NCBI RefSeq assembly: GCF_009811415.1
Contig: NZ_BLIG01000027.1
Location: 62,001 to 126,000, forward strand
Direction of reading: 5' to 3'
DNA: 64,000 nt
Source of the DNA: Alteromonas sp. KUL106
GTDB lineage: Bacteria > Pseudomonadota > Gammaproteobacteria > Enterobacterales > Alteromonadaceae
The notes below the pieces were generated by a model, which saw only the letters and a program-made list of their open reading frames with translations, had not been told where the DNA came from and made no database searches. Made by a program: the position numbers and the translations under genes. Positions 8,054 through 16,905 of the stretch are shown here, piece after piece (positions within the stretch are counted from its first letter, which is position 1; every line of letters begins with the position of its first letter).

Positions 8054-9990
8054 TGAGACTATCTACCCAACTAAGTACAAGCTTACTCGTTTTTTTAATA
8101 CTGGTATTTGCCGGTTCGTTCATTATAAACGTGAAGCTAACCAGAGAGTATGTAAACGAGCAGCTTGCCACACACGCGCAAGATACAGCCACATCTCTGG
8201 GGCTATCCATTACCCCGTATCTCGCAGATGAAAGTGGGCTAATTGTGGCCGAAACTATGGTAAATGCCATATTTGACAGGGGCTTCTATCAGTACATCAC
8301 TATTACAGACATGGAAGGCAACTTACTCATTGAGCGGCGCAATCCTAAAACGGTCGATGCTGTGCCTAGCTGGTTTACCAACATCGTTGAAGTTACTCCC
8401 CCTATTGAAAAAACCGAACTAAACGATGGCTGGACGATGGCCGGCGAACTCGCCGTTCAAAGTCACCCTGGGCTTGCCAATGAAACCTTATGGGAGAGTG
8501 TTAAGCAAAGCGCGTTTATGTTTTTTGCTGCCTTCGTTTTTGCGTACATCGCATTACTTTTTATTATTACTGCAATAACGAAACCTCTACGCATTGTGGT
8601 TAATAAAATTGAAGACATTCAAAACCAAAAGTTTTCTCACATTAACTACACGCCTTTTACGAAAGAACTTTCCTTTATAACCCAGGCCGTAAACAGGCTG
8701 TCTTCGTCTGTTGAAACCATGTTTAAAGAGTTAACCCAAAAAGCCGAGCATTTTAGAGTTCAGGCCTATGAAGATAGCCTTACTGGTGTACAAAACAGAA
8801 ATGCTTTCACGCGGCATATGAACGCATTGTTAAGCAAAACGGCCACATCAGATGAAGGATATGTGGTGATCATTCGACTGGCACAATTAAACATTGTAAA
8901 CACCACGTTGGGCGCACAAGATGGAGACCTTTATGTAAATACCGTCGCCGATGAACTTAAGGCGTTTATTGATAAGATTGAAGAGTCGGCCTATTTATTT
9001 CGAATATCGGGCGCCGATTTTGCCTTGGTTACCGAAGCCATGACTAAAATTGAATGCGAAACGCATATAGCAAGGTTAAATCAGGTACTTAGCCGCTGCA
9101 ACCCTCTTAAAGATGGTAGCAAAGCGGTTTGGATGGGCGTGACGCAATTTAATGATGAACAGTCTTTTTCAGAAATAATGGAAAACGCTGATAGTGCACT
9201 GATGGCCGCGACAAAACAGTCAAGCGGTTGGCAATTCGCATCTGAACTGGCACATATTCACAGCAATACCGCATGGAAAGAGCAACTAAATCAAATTTTA
9301 GCGCAACAGTACGCTGACATTCTTATTCAACCGGTTGTCAGTATCGAAAGCAATTCGCCCTCTTATTTTGAAGCTTTTGGCCGTTTTAAAGATAAAGAGA
9401 GCGGAAATGCGATACCCATGTCGCAACTCATACCAGCGTCAGAAAGGCTAAATTTGATTCCTGAAGTTGATAAGCTTGTTATTAAACTTGTCCTTCTCAA
9501 ACTTCAAAAAGACCCGCGCAACATAGCTATTAATATTGCAAATGCTTCCTTAGCCAGCGCCTCATTCAGGCAATGGCTTATAGGACTGTTGAACCAACAT
9601 GAAGCGCTACGCACTCATTTGGTGTTTGAAATTGAAGACTCGGCGCTTATTCATCATAAAGACGACGCAATTTCTTTTTGCAAAACGTTAATTAAATTGG
9701 GTTGCCGAATAACTATAGAGCATTTTGGTGACAATCTTGCATCACTCGCAGGATTAAGGGCTATACAACCCCATTTTGTAAAAATTTCCGGCAAACTTAC
9801 TAAAGATATTCACACCGACCAAGATAGCCAACTGTTTGTGAGTAGCCTATTAAGTATAGCGCGCGGGTTAGGCATTAGTATTATTGCAGAACTTGTTGAG
9901 AATGAAGCGGAATCTGTCGCTTTAACGAAGTTAAACGTGAACTTTCAACAGGGGTTCTATTTTGCAAAACCCAAGCTATGGCAGTTTTAA
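8053..9990 (+). CDS. lapD: LapD-like cyclic-di-GMP receptor (HAMP, degenerate GGDEF and EAL)
   Basis: The 645-residue protein has a membrane helix at about 9-27, a periplasmic output domain, a second helix at about 154-174, a HAMP linker, then GGDEF and EAL domains. Both catalytic signatures are broken: the GGDEF site reads SGADF (319-323) and EAL reads EAF (440-442). It should therefore bind rather than make or cut c-di-GMP, as LapD does. When c-di-GMP is high, LapD sequesters LapG and preserves adhesin at the surface. It overlaps lapG by one base, and its position inside an EPS locus couples adhesion with polysaccharide production. Confidence 0.9.
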   Translation: MRLSTQLSTSLLVFLILVFAGSFIINVKLTREYVNEQLATHAQDTATSLGLSITPYLADESGLIVAETMVNAIFDRGFYQYITITDMEGNLLIERRNPKTVDAVPSWFTNIVEVTPPIEKTELNDGWTMAGELAVQSHPGLANETLWESVKQSAFMFFAAFVFAYIALLFIITAITKPLRIVVNKIEDIQNQKFSHINYTPFTKELSFITQAVNRLSSSVETMFKELTQKAEHFRVQAYEDSLTGVQNRNAFTRHMNALLSKTATSDEGYVVIIRLAQLNIVNTTLGAQDGDLYVNTVADELKAFIDKIEESAYLFRISGADFALVTEAMTKIECETHIARLNQVLSRCNPLKDGSKAVWMGVTQFNDEQSFSEIMENADSALMAATKQSSGWQFASELAHIHSNTAWKEQLNQILAQQYADILIQPVVSIESNSPSYFEAFGRFKDKESGNAIPMSQLIPASERLNLIPEVDKLVIKLVLLKLQKDPRNIAINIANASLASASFRQWLIGLLNQHEALRTHLVFEIEDSALIHHKDDAISFCKTLIKLGCRITIEHFGDNLASLAGLRAIQPHFVKISGKLTKDIHTDQDSQLFVSSLLSIARGLGISIIAELVENEAESVALTKLNVNFQQGFYFAKPKLWQF

Positions 9991-10109
9991 TTAAGAGATT
10001 TAAAAAGACGCACAACAAAAGCGAGATCTTCCACGCTCACTTGTTGTACAATAGCGAAATATGGTGCCAGCGAGATGCTAGCCCGATGTTTTTAATAGAA
10101 GGATGAGTT

Positions 10110-10679
10110 ATGCGTAGCAATGTTATTTTGTCTTTATTGTTTGTTGCTTTAGTCGCCTTTGCTCCCTTGTCTTACGCACAAGAAGGTATAGTGCCGGGTT
10201 TGCAGGTTAGAAGTCTTTTAGTCAGTGAAATAGAAAACGGCACTGAAATAGAAACTGCGGCTACTGAAACAAGCCAAACAGTGTTATCTGAGGCGTTATT
10301 TTTTGATCCGAGTGGGCTAGATTACTTATCATCAAACCAAGAAGCGTTCCAATCGCTTGTTGCATTATTGAACGATAATGCCACGGGTTTTGAGTTGGCT
10401 ATTGCAGGTTTCGCTCAGCTTCCTGATCAACCATCTGAGGTGGTTACAATTGCTATACTCATGTTTCCAGAAAACGCGAATGAAATTTATGACATCGCTT
10501 TACAAATGCAGGTGATCAGTGAAGAAGATGCGCTGCTTGCGGTTATTAATGCGGGCGTCGACCCTAGTACACTTACCGCTACTGCGGCGGGTGGAGCCGG
10601 AAATACAGTTTCTCCATTAGGTGTAGGCACTGGCGCTGCGGGTGCAGGTGGTGGCGATACAACAGTTTCAGCAAACTGA
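10110..10679 (+). CDS. Small secreted protein of unknown function
   Basis: I do not recognise this 189-residue protein. It has a clear signal peptide (MRSNVILSLLFVALVAFAPLSYA, cleavage after AYA-like SYA-Q) and an AGAAGGATG-like ribosome site. The mature part is acidic, rich in Ala, Thr and Glu, with a C-terminal Gly/Ala-rich tail (about residues 155-189). No cysteine pairs or metal motifs are visible. It lies between lapD and a Wzy-like gene on the same strand, so a periplasmic or extracellular role in biofilm matrix is plausible but unproven. Confidence 0.7.
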   Translation: MRSNVILSLLFVALVAFAPLSYAQEGIVPGLQVRSLLVSEIENGTEIETAATETSQTVLSEALFFDPSGLDYLSSNQEAFQSLVALLNDNATGFELAIAGFAQLPDQPSEVVTIAILMFPENANEIYDIALQMQVISEEDALLAVINAGVDPSTLTATAAGGAGNTVSPLGVGTGAAGAGGGDTTVSAN

Positions 10680-10723
10680 ATTAATACCCGCTTATATTCA
10701 ATTAGTTAACGATGTAGCTGTTT

Positions 10724-12130
10724 ATGCATAGTTTCCAGAAAGCCGAAAAGTTTCTTTTCGGTTTTCTTTTGTTTACGTTATTTTGGTTACCCCTTTCGCT
10801 TGGTGCTAATCGCCCATGGGCTTGGGCTCTAATGCAAATGTCGCTTTTTTTCATTGGCGGCATTTTAGTCATTACACACTCATCTCTTTTTCCATCACTT
10901 TACCTCAAATATAAACTGTTCGTTTTTTTATGGCTTGGGTTTCTGTGTTGGCAACTTCTTACTATTGTCCCACTGCCCTACTGGCTTGTAGAAGCCGTCC
11001 GTCCTGAACGTTTAAGTTACTTGTTGGGCGAGGATATTAGACAAAACACCAGTGCTGAATGGCTCCCACTAAGCTTTGATGTTGGCCAAAGCGATATGAC
11101 TTTTTTTAAATCACTAGCATATTGCTTTTTGTTTTTCACCTCGTTAACCCTTATTAACTCAGGTAAGCGTATAAAATATACGCTCGTTGTGTTAAGTGCA
11201 GCGGGTATTTTTCAAGCTATCTACGGCTCGGTGGAAGTGCTTTCGGGCATTCAATACAGTTTAATTTTTAAACACCCCGTTTCCCACATTGCTACCGGTA
11301 GTTTTATTTATAAAAATCACTATGCCAACTTTTTAATGCTATGCCTTAGCGCTGCGATAGGTTACATGATTGCAAGTCTTCGCAGTCACTCAAGTGGCAC
11401 TCATCGTGAACGTCTACGCCGAATAGTAAGTTTCTGGTTAAGTAACAAAGTGTTATTTCGTATTGGTATTATCATTATGGTTATTGCGTTGGTTATGTCC
11501 CGTTCTAGAATGGGGAACAGCGCGTTTTTTATTGCAATGACCATTACTGCAACGCTCGGTTTGCTCTACTTTAAACCGCGCCAGAAAAGTTATGTATTAT
11601 TGTTCATAAGCATGTTGGTGATCGACGTTTTGATTGTTAGCAGCTTATTTGGTCTGAAGCAGGTTCAACAGCGCCTAGAACAAACTGATCTAACACAAGA
11701 AAGCAGAGATGAAGTAATTGTGGATGCGTTACCGCTCATTGGTCACTATGGTGTACTAGGAACCGGGGGCGGCACGTTTTATACTGTTTATCCACAAGTT
11801 CAAAACGAAACCATCCAACATTTTTATGACCATGCCCATAACGAATATCTTCAATTCATCATCGAGTTTGGTGTGGTAGGTGCATTTCTATTAGCTCTAT
11901 TCGTAGTGCTTTGTATGAAAAACGCACTCAGCGCCATGCGTAATCGCCGACATCCGCTGCCAAGAGGCGCGGCCTTTGCTAGTGTAATGGCAATCATTGG
12001 TATGGCGCTTCACAGTAGTGTAGATTTCCCGCTTCAAGCGCCCGCCAATACCGCAATATTTGTGGTGCTTTTGGCACTTGGTGCCCTAAGCAGAGATATC
12101 TCAATGGGTAGACATACCATGACAAAATAG
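10724..12130 (+). CDS. O-antigen ligase family membrane protein
   Basis: This 468-residue polytopic protein carries the Wzy_C-type signature DHAHNEYLQFIIEFGVVGA near residues 365-385, after a long periplasmic loop. This is typical of WaaL/Wzy-superfamily enzymes that polymerise or ligate undecaprenol-linked glycans. It is 44 bp downstream of the small secreted protein. A second superfamily member (4567-5886) lies in the glycosyltransferase block, so the locus may have both a polymerase and a ligase, or serve two glycans. Which is which cannot be decided from sequence alone. Confidence 0.82.
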   Translation: MHSFQKAEKFLFGFLLFTLFWLPLSLGANRPWAWALMQMSLFFIGGILVITHSSLFPSLYLKYKLFVFLWLGFLCWQLLTIVPLPYWLVEAVRPERLSYLLGEDIRQNTSAEWLPLSFDVGQSDMTFFKSLAYCFLFFTSLTLINSGKRIKYTLVVLSAAGIFQAIYGSVEVLSGIQYSLIFKHPVSHIATGSFIYKNHYANFLMLCLSAAIGYMIASLRSHSSGTHRERLRRIVSFWLSNKVLFRIGIIIMVIALVMSRSRMGNSAFFIAMTITATLGLLYFKPRQKSYVLLFISMLVIDVLIVSSLFGLKQVQQRLEQTDLTQESRDEVIVDALPLIGHYGVLGTGGGTFYTVYPQVQNETIQHFYDHAHNEYLQFIIEFGVVGAFLLALFVVLCMKNALSAMRNRRHPLPRGAAFASVMAIIGMALHSSVDFPLQAPANTAIFVVLLALGALSRDISMGRHTMTK

Positions 12131-12173
12131 CGAGTTCGGTTGCTGCTGTTATCTACCTTATTTCCGTTTTAGT

Positions 12174-12602
12174 GTGTTAGAGAGACCAACCGTGGTACTT
12201 AAAATTAAACGTCCAGCGAGAGAAGAACCGAATTTACAGCACATGCTTGAACGCATGCCAAAAAAAGTGGCTGACTCTTTTAGTGAGGAACAGTTGGCTC
12301 ACTTAAATACGGCACTAGCGGGAAGGCAATGGGGAAACCACAAAGTAGATATACGGGGCACCTTCTCTCTGTTATCAAGTCGCTTTTACTTCGTATTATT
12401 AGCTGGCAGGGACAAACGGGACCTTTCTAGAGCGGAGAGTCGCATTGGCAGAATTATGATGGCTGCCGTTGTATTCATATTTTTGTGTATGTCGTTATTG
12501 CTGGGGTTGATGTTGCTATATATTTTAAAGAGCTGGCTTGGCATTAACCTTTTTGAAGATTTTTCTTTGGGCCTATGGGATTGGATTAAAGCGAACCACT
12601 AG
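12174..12602 (+). CDS. Small membrane protein, function unknown
   Basis: This 142-residue protein is not one I recognise. It has a polar, basic N-terminal part, a long hydrophobic helix at about residues 95-118 (MMAAVVFIFLCMSLLLGLMLLY) and a short C-terminal tail. The frame begins with GTG at 12174 without a good ribosome site. An in-frame GTG at 12192 with GAGAGA upstream, or the ATG at 12243, are alternatives. It follows the O-antigen ligase by 43 bp and ends 12 bp from the convergent VpsP-like gene, so a part in EPS assembly is likely only by position. Confidence 0.6.
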   Translation: MLERPTVVLKIKRPAREEPNLQHMLERMPKKVADSFSEEQLAHLNTALAGRQWGNHKVDIRGTFSLLSSRFYFVLLAGRDKRDLSRAESRIGRIMMAAVVFIFLCMSLLLGLMLLYILKSWLGINLFEDFSLGLWDWIKANH

Positions 12603-12614
12603 GTCGGTAATGTG

Positions 12615-13382
12615 TTATTTGTAAGAAATGCAGTTTGGAATTCGCTTTCGTACTGGATAACTTGAAGCGCGCAACCAGCGACAAACTACATCACTTGCCT
12701 GATTTTTTTCAATCGCTTCAACTACAAAGTCTCTGCTGAGTGGGTTTTGAAGCCCAAGGTCTAGATGGTGCTTTAGCTTTTTTTGAATAGTAACGTAATG
12801 AATCGACCTGGCTGTAAACATCTCCAAACCAAATTCCGCAAAAAATTTGTGCACTATCGCATCTTGAGGCCCTGCGCTAACCGCCTGCTCTAAATAGCGA
12901 TAAAACGTTTCATCTACCTCACCCTGCTTCCATTTGACTGATGCAAGGCCTATCCAACTTCCACTCCACGTTGGTCTAAGCTGTAAACTTTTTTGATAAC
13001 TAAATGCTGCTTGCCTGAGGTTGGCGTCAGCAGGTCTTTGCTGGCCAGTCGTTTGTGTTAACTCTACTTGAGAAAACGCCATCCATTCATGTAACTGCCC
13101 TTTCATTTGATGATAAAGCGCGTTTTCAGGAAAGTAACGCAGGGCATTATCTATTTTCCCTAGCGCTTGTTCAATTTTCTCTTTCGAAGCTTTCTCTGGC
13201 GCTCTTTGCCATGCGGATATGCTATTTTTAACACTGTAATAAGCATTTCCTGCAATAAAAAGCTGTGCGCTCCATATAAAACTCCACAAGGCTAGAAAGA
13301 AGATTATCGCCCTTAGTACCAAGACTTTATTAATTGCGTTAATTGATGGGAGCTTTAGCGCCTTGAAAGTATGTTTATTCAT
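12615..13382 (-). CDS. VpsP-like polysaccharide biosynthesis protein (TPR-like)
   Basis: The protein has one N-terminal membrane helix (about residues 22-44) and a helical domain with TPR-like repeats (YFPENALYHQMKGQLHEWMA; SLQLRPTWSGSWIGLASVKW). It resembles VpsP-type accessory proteins that sit beside Wzb/Wzc homologues in Vibrio and Alteromonas EPS loci. I start it at the ATG at 13382 (MNKHTFKAL), which overlaps the upstream phosphatase by 8 bp. The longer frame to 13451 would overlap by 77 bp. It is the last gene of the export block and its molecular role is not established. Confidence 0.65.
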   Translation of the reverse strand: MNKHTFKALKLPSINAINKVLVLRAIIFFLALWSFIWSAQLFIAGNAYYSVKNSISAWQRAPEKASKEKIEQALGKIDNALRYFPENALYHQMKGQLHEWMAFSQVELTQTTGQQRPADANLRQAAFSYQKSLQLRPTWSGSWIGLASVKWKQGEVDETFYRYLEQAVSAGPQDAIVHKFFAEFGLEMFTARSIHYVTIQKKLKHHLDLGLQNPLSRDFVVEAIEKNQASDVVCRWLRASSYPVRKRIPNCISYK

Positions 13383-14106
13383 GCTTAGTACTTGTACCGT
13401 TAACAATTTCGCTAGGGTTGGTAATAAACACATCCTGTGCAAAATTGACATCGTATTTTTGTACTACGTCGAACGCCGCTTTCATGTCATTGGGTCGCCG
13501 CTCAAGGTCGTGAGTATCTGAAGCGACAACATGAAATGCCCTTTTTTCCATAAGAGAAAGCGCGAAATCATTTACCTTATCCCCAAAACGCCCGGTTAAA
13601 GCACCCGCAGTAACTTGAAAGAGGCAACCTTGACGTTGCAACCAACTAAATTTATGTTGCTCTGCAAGTAACTCTCTGTTGCGCTCGGGATGTGCAATAA
13701 GCGGTTGAACGTTGTTTCGAAGTAACCATTTTATGAGTGCTTCAAGCCCTTGGGGAACATGGCTATGCGGCATCTCTAACAGCAAGACTTGCTTGTCGTT
13801 GTAACTACCTAAAAACGGTAACGCGTTTTGCTTGTACCAAACTGGAATAAGTTCGTTTACGCGTACTTCAGCAGCAAATGAAAGTGAAAGCGGAATAGAC
13901 GCCTCACCAACGTGATGTTGGAAGTGGTGAAAGGTCTCTGCAATAGAACTAAGCGTGTTGTCAAAATACCCCCTATGAATATGAGGAGTACACACCATAT
14001 GGCTAACACCGCAATCAACGGCCTGCTTGGCCATTTCTAAAGCAATATCAAGAGACCTGGCACCATCGTCGATGCCAGGCAAAATATGACTATGTAAATC
14101 TATCAA
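13375..14106 (-). CDS. CpsB/CapC-type PHP tyrosine-protein phosphatase
   Basis: The 243-residue protein opens MIDLHSHILPGIDDGARS, the metal-binding HxH and DDGA motif of the PHP phosphoesterases that replace low-molecular-weight Wzb in many EPS systems. Further metal ligands appear in CTPHIH, HPERN and SDTH. It would dephosphorylate the C-terminal tyrosines of the Wzc kinase encoded 9 bp upstream, cycling the polymerisation and export complex. The gene overlaps the following VpsP-like gene by 8 bp. Confidence 0.88.
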   Translation of the reverse strand: MIDLHSHILPGIDDGARSLDIALEMAKQAVDCGVSHMVCTPHIHRGYFDNTLSSIAETFHHFQHHVGEASIPLSLSFAAEVRVNELIPVWYKQNALPFLGSYNDKQVLLLEMPHSHVPQGLEALIKWLLRNNVQPLIAHPERNRELLAEQHKFSWLQRQGCLFQVTAGALTGRFGDKVNDFALSLMEKRAFHVVASDTHDLERRPNDMKAAFDVVQKYDVNFAQDVFITNPSEIVNGTSTKHE

Positions 14107-14115
14107 TAATTACTG

Positions 14116-16332
14116 TTAGCTGTTTTTATGACTCGTGTATCCGTATTGGTCATAAAAACCCGCGTACCTTTGTGCTGCACCTGATTTGCGTAAGTCTACT
14201 TGATTTAGTACCACGCCATCAAGACGGTGACCTACTTGTAAGAAACGCGATAGACCGTTGTTGATCAGTTTTTCACTGGTGCTATCAGCACGTACAACGT
14301 AAATTACAGAGTCACAAGAGTTTGCAATCACCATAGAATCGCTTACCGCTTGCGTTGGTGCAGTATCTACAACAACGTATTTATATTCTTTTTTGAGCGC
14401 TTCGATAAGCTCAACGAAGCCTTTATCAGACAATAGTTCCTGCGGGTTCGAAGGAATTGTGCCTGCAGATAAAATATCGATCTTCGATTCTTCATCTCTT
14501 ACTAAACACTCATCGAATGTATGAGATTTCAGTATGAGGTTTGCCACACCAGGTTGATAGTTTGGAATATTGAATTGCTTTCCTACACTAGGACGGCGTA
14601 AATCAGCGTCAATAAGGATAGTTTTGTCCAACTGACCTAATGCAAACGCAAGGTTAATTGAAACTGTCGTTTTACCCTCTTTAGGTACGCTGGATGTAAC
14701 CATAATTGCCTGTTGCTCTTTATCGAGATTCAATAGAGACAAGCTGGTACGTAGAGTTCGAACTGACTCTGCAAACTGGTGCTTTTTCCCATCGAAGAAA
14801 GAGCGCACAGGAAGGTCGGTTTTTTTCTTATGAGGCAACCACGGTATTAGACCAAGCATACGTTGCCCGAGTTTACGCTCAACGTCTTCAACCGAGCGTA
14901 TTCCGCTGTTTAGCGTTTCCATCGCGATAGCTAAAAACACACCAAAACCAACACTGAATACAAACGCTGCGCCAATCAACAGCTTTTTGTTCGGTTTTGA
15001 AGGGATATAATTAGGAAGCGCTTCATCAAGTACTCGTGCGTTAGCCGATTCAAAACCACCTAACTCATCGGTTTCTTTTAAACGGGTGAAAAACGAATTA
15101 TAAAGCTGCTGATTGATATCAACTTCACGCTGAAGCGCTCTACGTTGGTTATCAAGTGCTGATAAACCGCGAAACTCAGCTTTTGCACGGGATACTTCTT
15201 TTTCAAGCTGCGCAACTCTATCCTCTGATACTTCGTATTGCGTTGTAATGCTTGTGATCAGATCACGTATCTGTCCGTTCAATGTCTCCCTGATAGAAGA
15301 CAACTCTGCGTTTGCCGCAATCATACGCGGATGTTTAGGGCCATACACGTTACTCAACTCGCTGACACGCGTCATCGCTTTAGCCTCGTCTCGGCGAACA
15401 TCTCGTATTGTCGGGTGATTAAGCACTTCAGGTAATCGAGCAATGTCGTCTAAGGAAACATCGTTTCGCGTTTGCTTATAAATGACTGCATTGAGCTTAA
15501 GCGCCGTTTGGGCATCAAGTAGTTGCTTACTTAATTGCTCAAGTTCTTCAGCAGCCAAGCCTACCACGCCATCAATGTTCACGACCTGATTTTCTTCATA
15601 GAACCTTGCTAAGTTGCGTTCAGCCACATCCAGCTTTTTCTTTAGCCCCTCAAGACTATCAGTAAGAAATGAGGTCGCTTTTGCCGTCATATCCAGCTTT
15701 GCTTGCAGATAATTTTCAATGTAAACATCGGCTACGGCGTTAGCCAACTCAGCTGATAGCGATGGCGATTCTGTAGTGACTGTAATTCTCATTAACTGCG
15801 TGTTATCTACCATCTCAACAGTAAGCGCTCTCATTAATAATGATGTTGCTTTACGCTTTTTAGCAGCGAGTAACTGTTCTTCGGTTAGCTCTTTAGGCTC
15901 TTCTTGTGGAAGAAACGGCAGGGCTTCAACAATATTTGCTTTTAGCTCATCGACGAAAGTGGGTTCTTCGTCTTTCGGCATAAATTCTGCGTTATTATAA
16001 AGCGATAAACTTTCAACTGTACGTTCCGCAATTTGTCGCGACTGCAAAATTTCATATTGTGTTTGCATGTAGTCTTTGCGCTTAGTGTCTAAGCCATAGA
16101 CTTCCTCAATTGAAACAACGTTTGCTTTGTCAGCCTCTACCAAAATAGTGGTAGTCGATGTAAACATGGGGGTCATTCGCATTACTAATAGCGCGACCAA
16201 TATAGTGAACGCGATTGCTAGTGAAACAATACGAAATGCGTAACGCTTAATAATTCCTAAATAGTGAGCAATGTCGATGGTTTCGTTTTCAAACACACCT
16301 ACATTAAGCTCTTCCCTGCTATTTACTGCCAT
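14116..16332 (-). CDS. wzc: Wzc-like polysaccharide co-polymerase and tyrosine autokinase
   Basis: The 738-residue inner-membrane protein has an N-terminal Wzz chain-length domain between two membrane helices (about residues 32-52 and 448-468), with a long coiled-coil periplasmic part. The cytoplasmic BY-kinase domain contains Walker A SSVPKEGKTT, Walker A' LIDADLRRPS and a C-terminal tyrosine cluster (RYAGFYDQYGYTSH) that should be autophosphorylated. It controls chain length and works with the Wza homologue and CpsB-type phosphatase that flank it in the same operon. The fused kinase is typical for proteobacterial EPS systems. Confidence 0.93.
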   Translation of the reverse strand: MAVNSREELNVGVFENETIDIAHYLGIIKRYAFRIVSLAIAFTILVALLVMRMTPMFTSTTTILVEADKANVVSIEEVYGLDTKRKDYMQTQYEILQSRQIAERTVESLSLYNNAEFMPKDEEPTFVDELKANIVEALPFLPQEEPKELTEEQLLAAKKRKATSLLMRALTVEMVDNTQLMRITVTTESPSLSAELANAVADVYIENYLQAKLDMTAKATSFLTDSLEGLKKKLDVAERNLARFYEENQVVNIDGVVGLAAEELEQLSKQLLDAQTALKLNAVIYKQTRNDVSLDDIARLPEVLNHPTIRDVRRDEAKAMTRVSELSNVYGPKHPRMIAANAELSSIRETLNGQIRDLITSITTQYEVSEDRVAQLEKEVSRAKAEFRGLSALDNQRRALQREVDINQQLYNSFFTRLKETDELGGFESANARVLDEALPNYIPSKPNKKLLIGAAFVFSVGFGVFLAIAMETLNSGIRSVEDVERKLGQRMLGLIPWLPHKKKTDLPVRSFFDGKKHQFAESVRTLRTSLSLLNLDKEQQAIMVTSSVPKEGKTTVSINLAFALGQLDKTILIDADLRRPSVGKQFNIPNYQPGVANLILKSHTFDECLVRDEESKIDILSAGTIPSNPQELLSDKGFVELIEALKKEYKYVVVDTAPTQAVSDSMVIANSCDSVIYVVRADSTSEKLINNGLSRFLQVGHRLDGVVLNQVDLRKSGAAQRYAGFYDQYGYTSHKNS

Positions 16333-16356
16333 TTTTATTCCTGCACGCTACGTAAT

Positions 16357-16905
16357 TTAGAAGAAACGTTGATTAATGGTGATAATGTCGCCCGGTTGAA
16401 TCATGTCGCTCACAGTCACAGTGAACTCGTTCGTTTGGCCGTTTTTTTCACGAATAATCGTAATTTTATCTCGCGCTGCGCGTTCTGTATAACCGCCTGC
16501 AAGCGCTGCGGCTTTGTTTACAGAAAGTCCAGGCTGATATGCATAGCCACCAGGGCGTTTAACTTCACCATCTATAAAGAAAGGGCGATACTCTACAATT
16601 GCCACAGACACTGACGGATTAACAAGATAATCACCTAATAATCCATCATATATCAACTGCTCAACTTCGGCCGCAGTCAAACCAACAAGCTTAATCTCAC
16701 CTAAGAAAGGATAATTAATAGTGCCAACATCGGGTAAGCGCACTTCCATCGAAAGATCGTCCTGCCCAAAAACACTAATTTGTATTCTATCGCCAGAGCC
16801 CAGTTGATATTGGCTCATGCTTAAATTGCCCTCTTGGGCAATTACCTTCCCAACAAGCAACAAGCAACATACAAAAAAGACACTAACAACTACACCAAGC
16901 TTCAC
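16357..16905 (-). CDS. Wza-like polysaccharide export protein (short form)
   Basis: The 182-residue protein has a signal peptide (about residues 1-23, ending KVIAQ), a Poly_export domain beginning YQLGSGDRIQISVFGQ and one SLBB-like domain (PFFIDGEVKRPGGYAYQPGLSVNKAAALAGG). It lacks the lipobox cysteine and the C-terminal helix of full-length Wza, as in other short exporters that rely on a separate outer-membrane barrel. The barrel gene directly upstream overlaps it by 4 bp (ATGA), which supports a paired secretion channel. Confidence 0.88.
   Translation of the reverse strand: MKLGVVVSVFFVCCLLLVGKVIAQEGNLSMSQYQLGSGDRIQISVFGQDDLSMEVRLPDVGTINYPFLGEIKLVGLTAAEVEQLIYDGLLGDYLVNPSVSVAIVEYRPFFIDGEVKRPGGYAYQPGLSVNKAAALAGGYTERAARDKITIIREKNGQTNEFTVTVSDMIQPGDIITINQRFF

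Noticed and set aside
9991..10109. Possible cyclic-di-GMP riboswitch between lapD and the secreted protein gene
   Set aside because: The conserved GEMM core motifs are not present; only ordinary leader sequence is seen.
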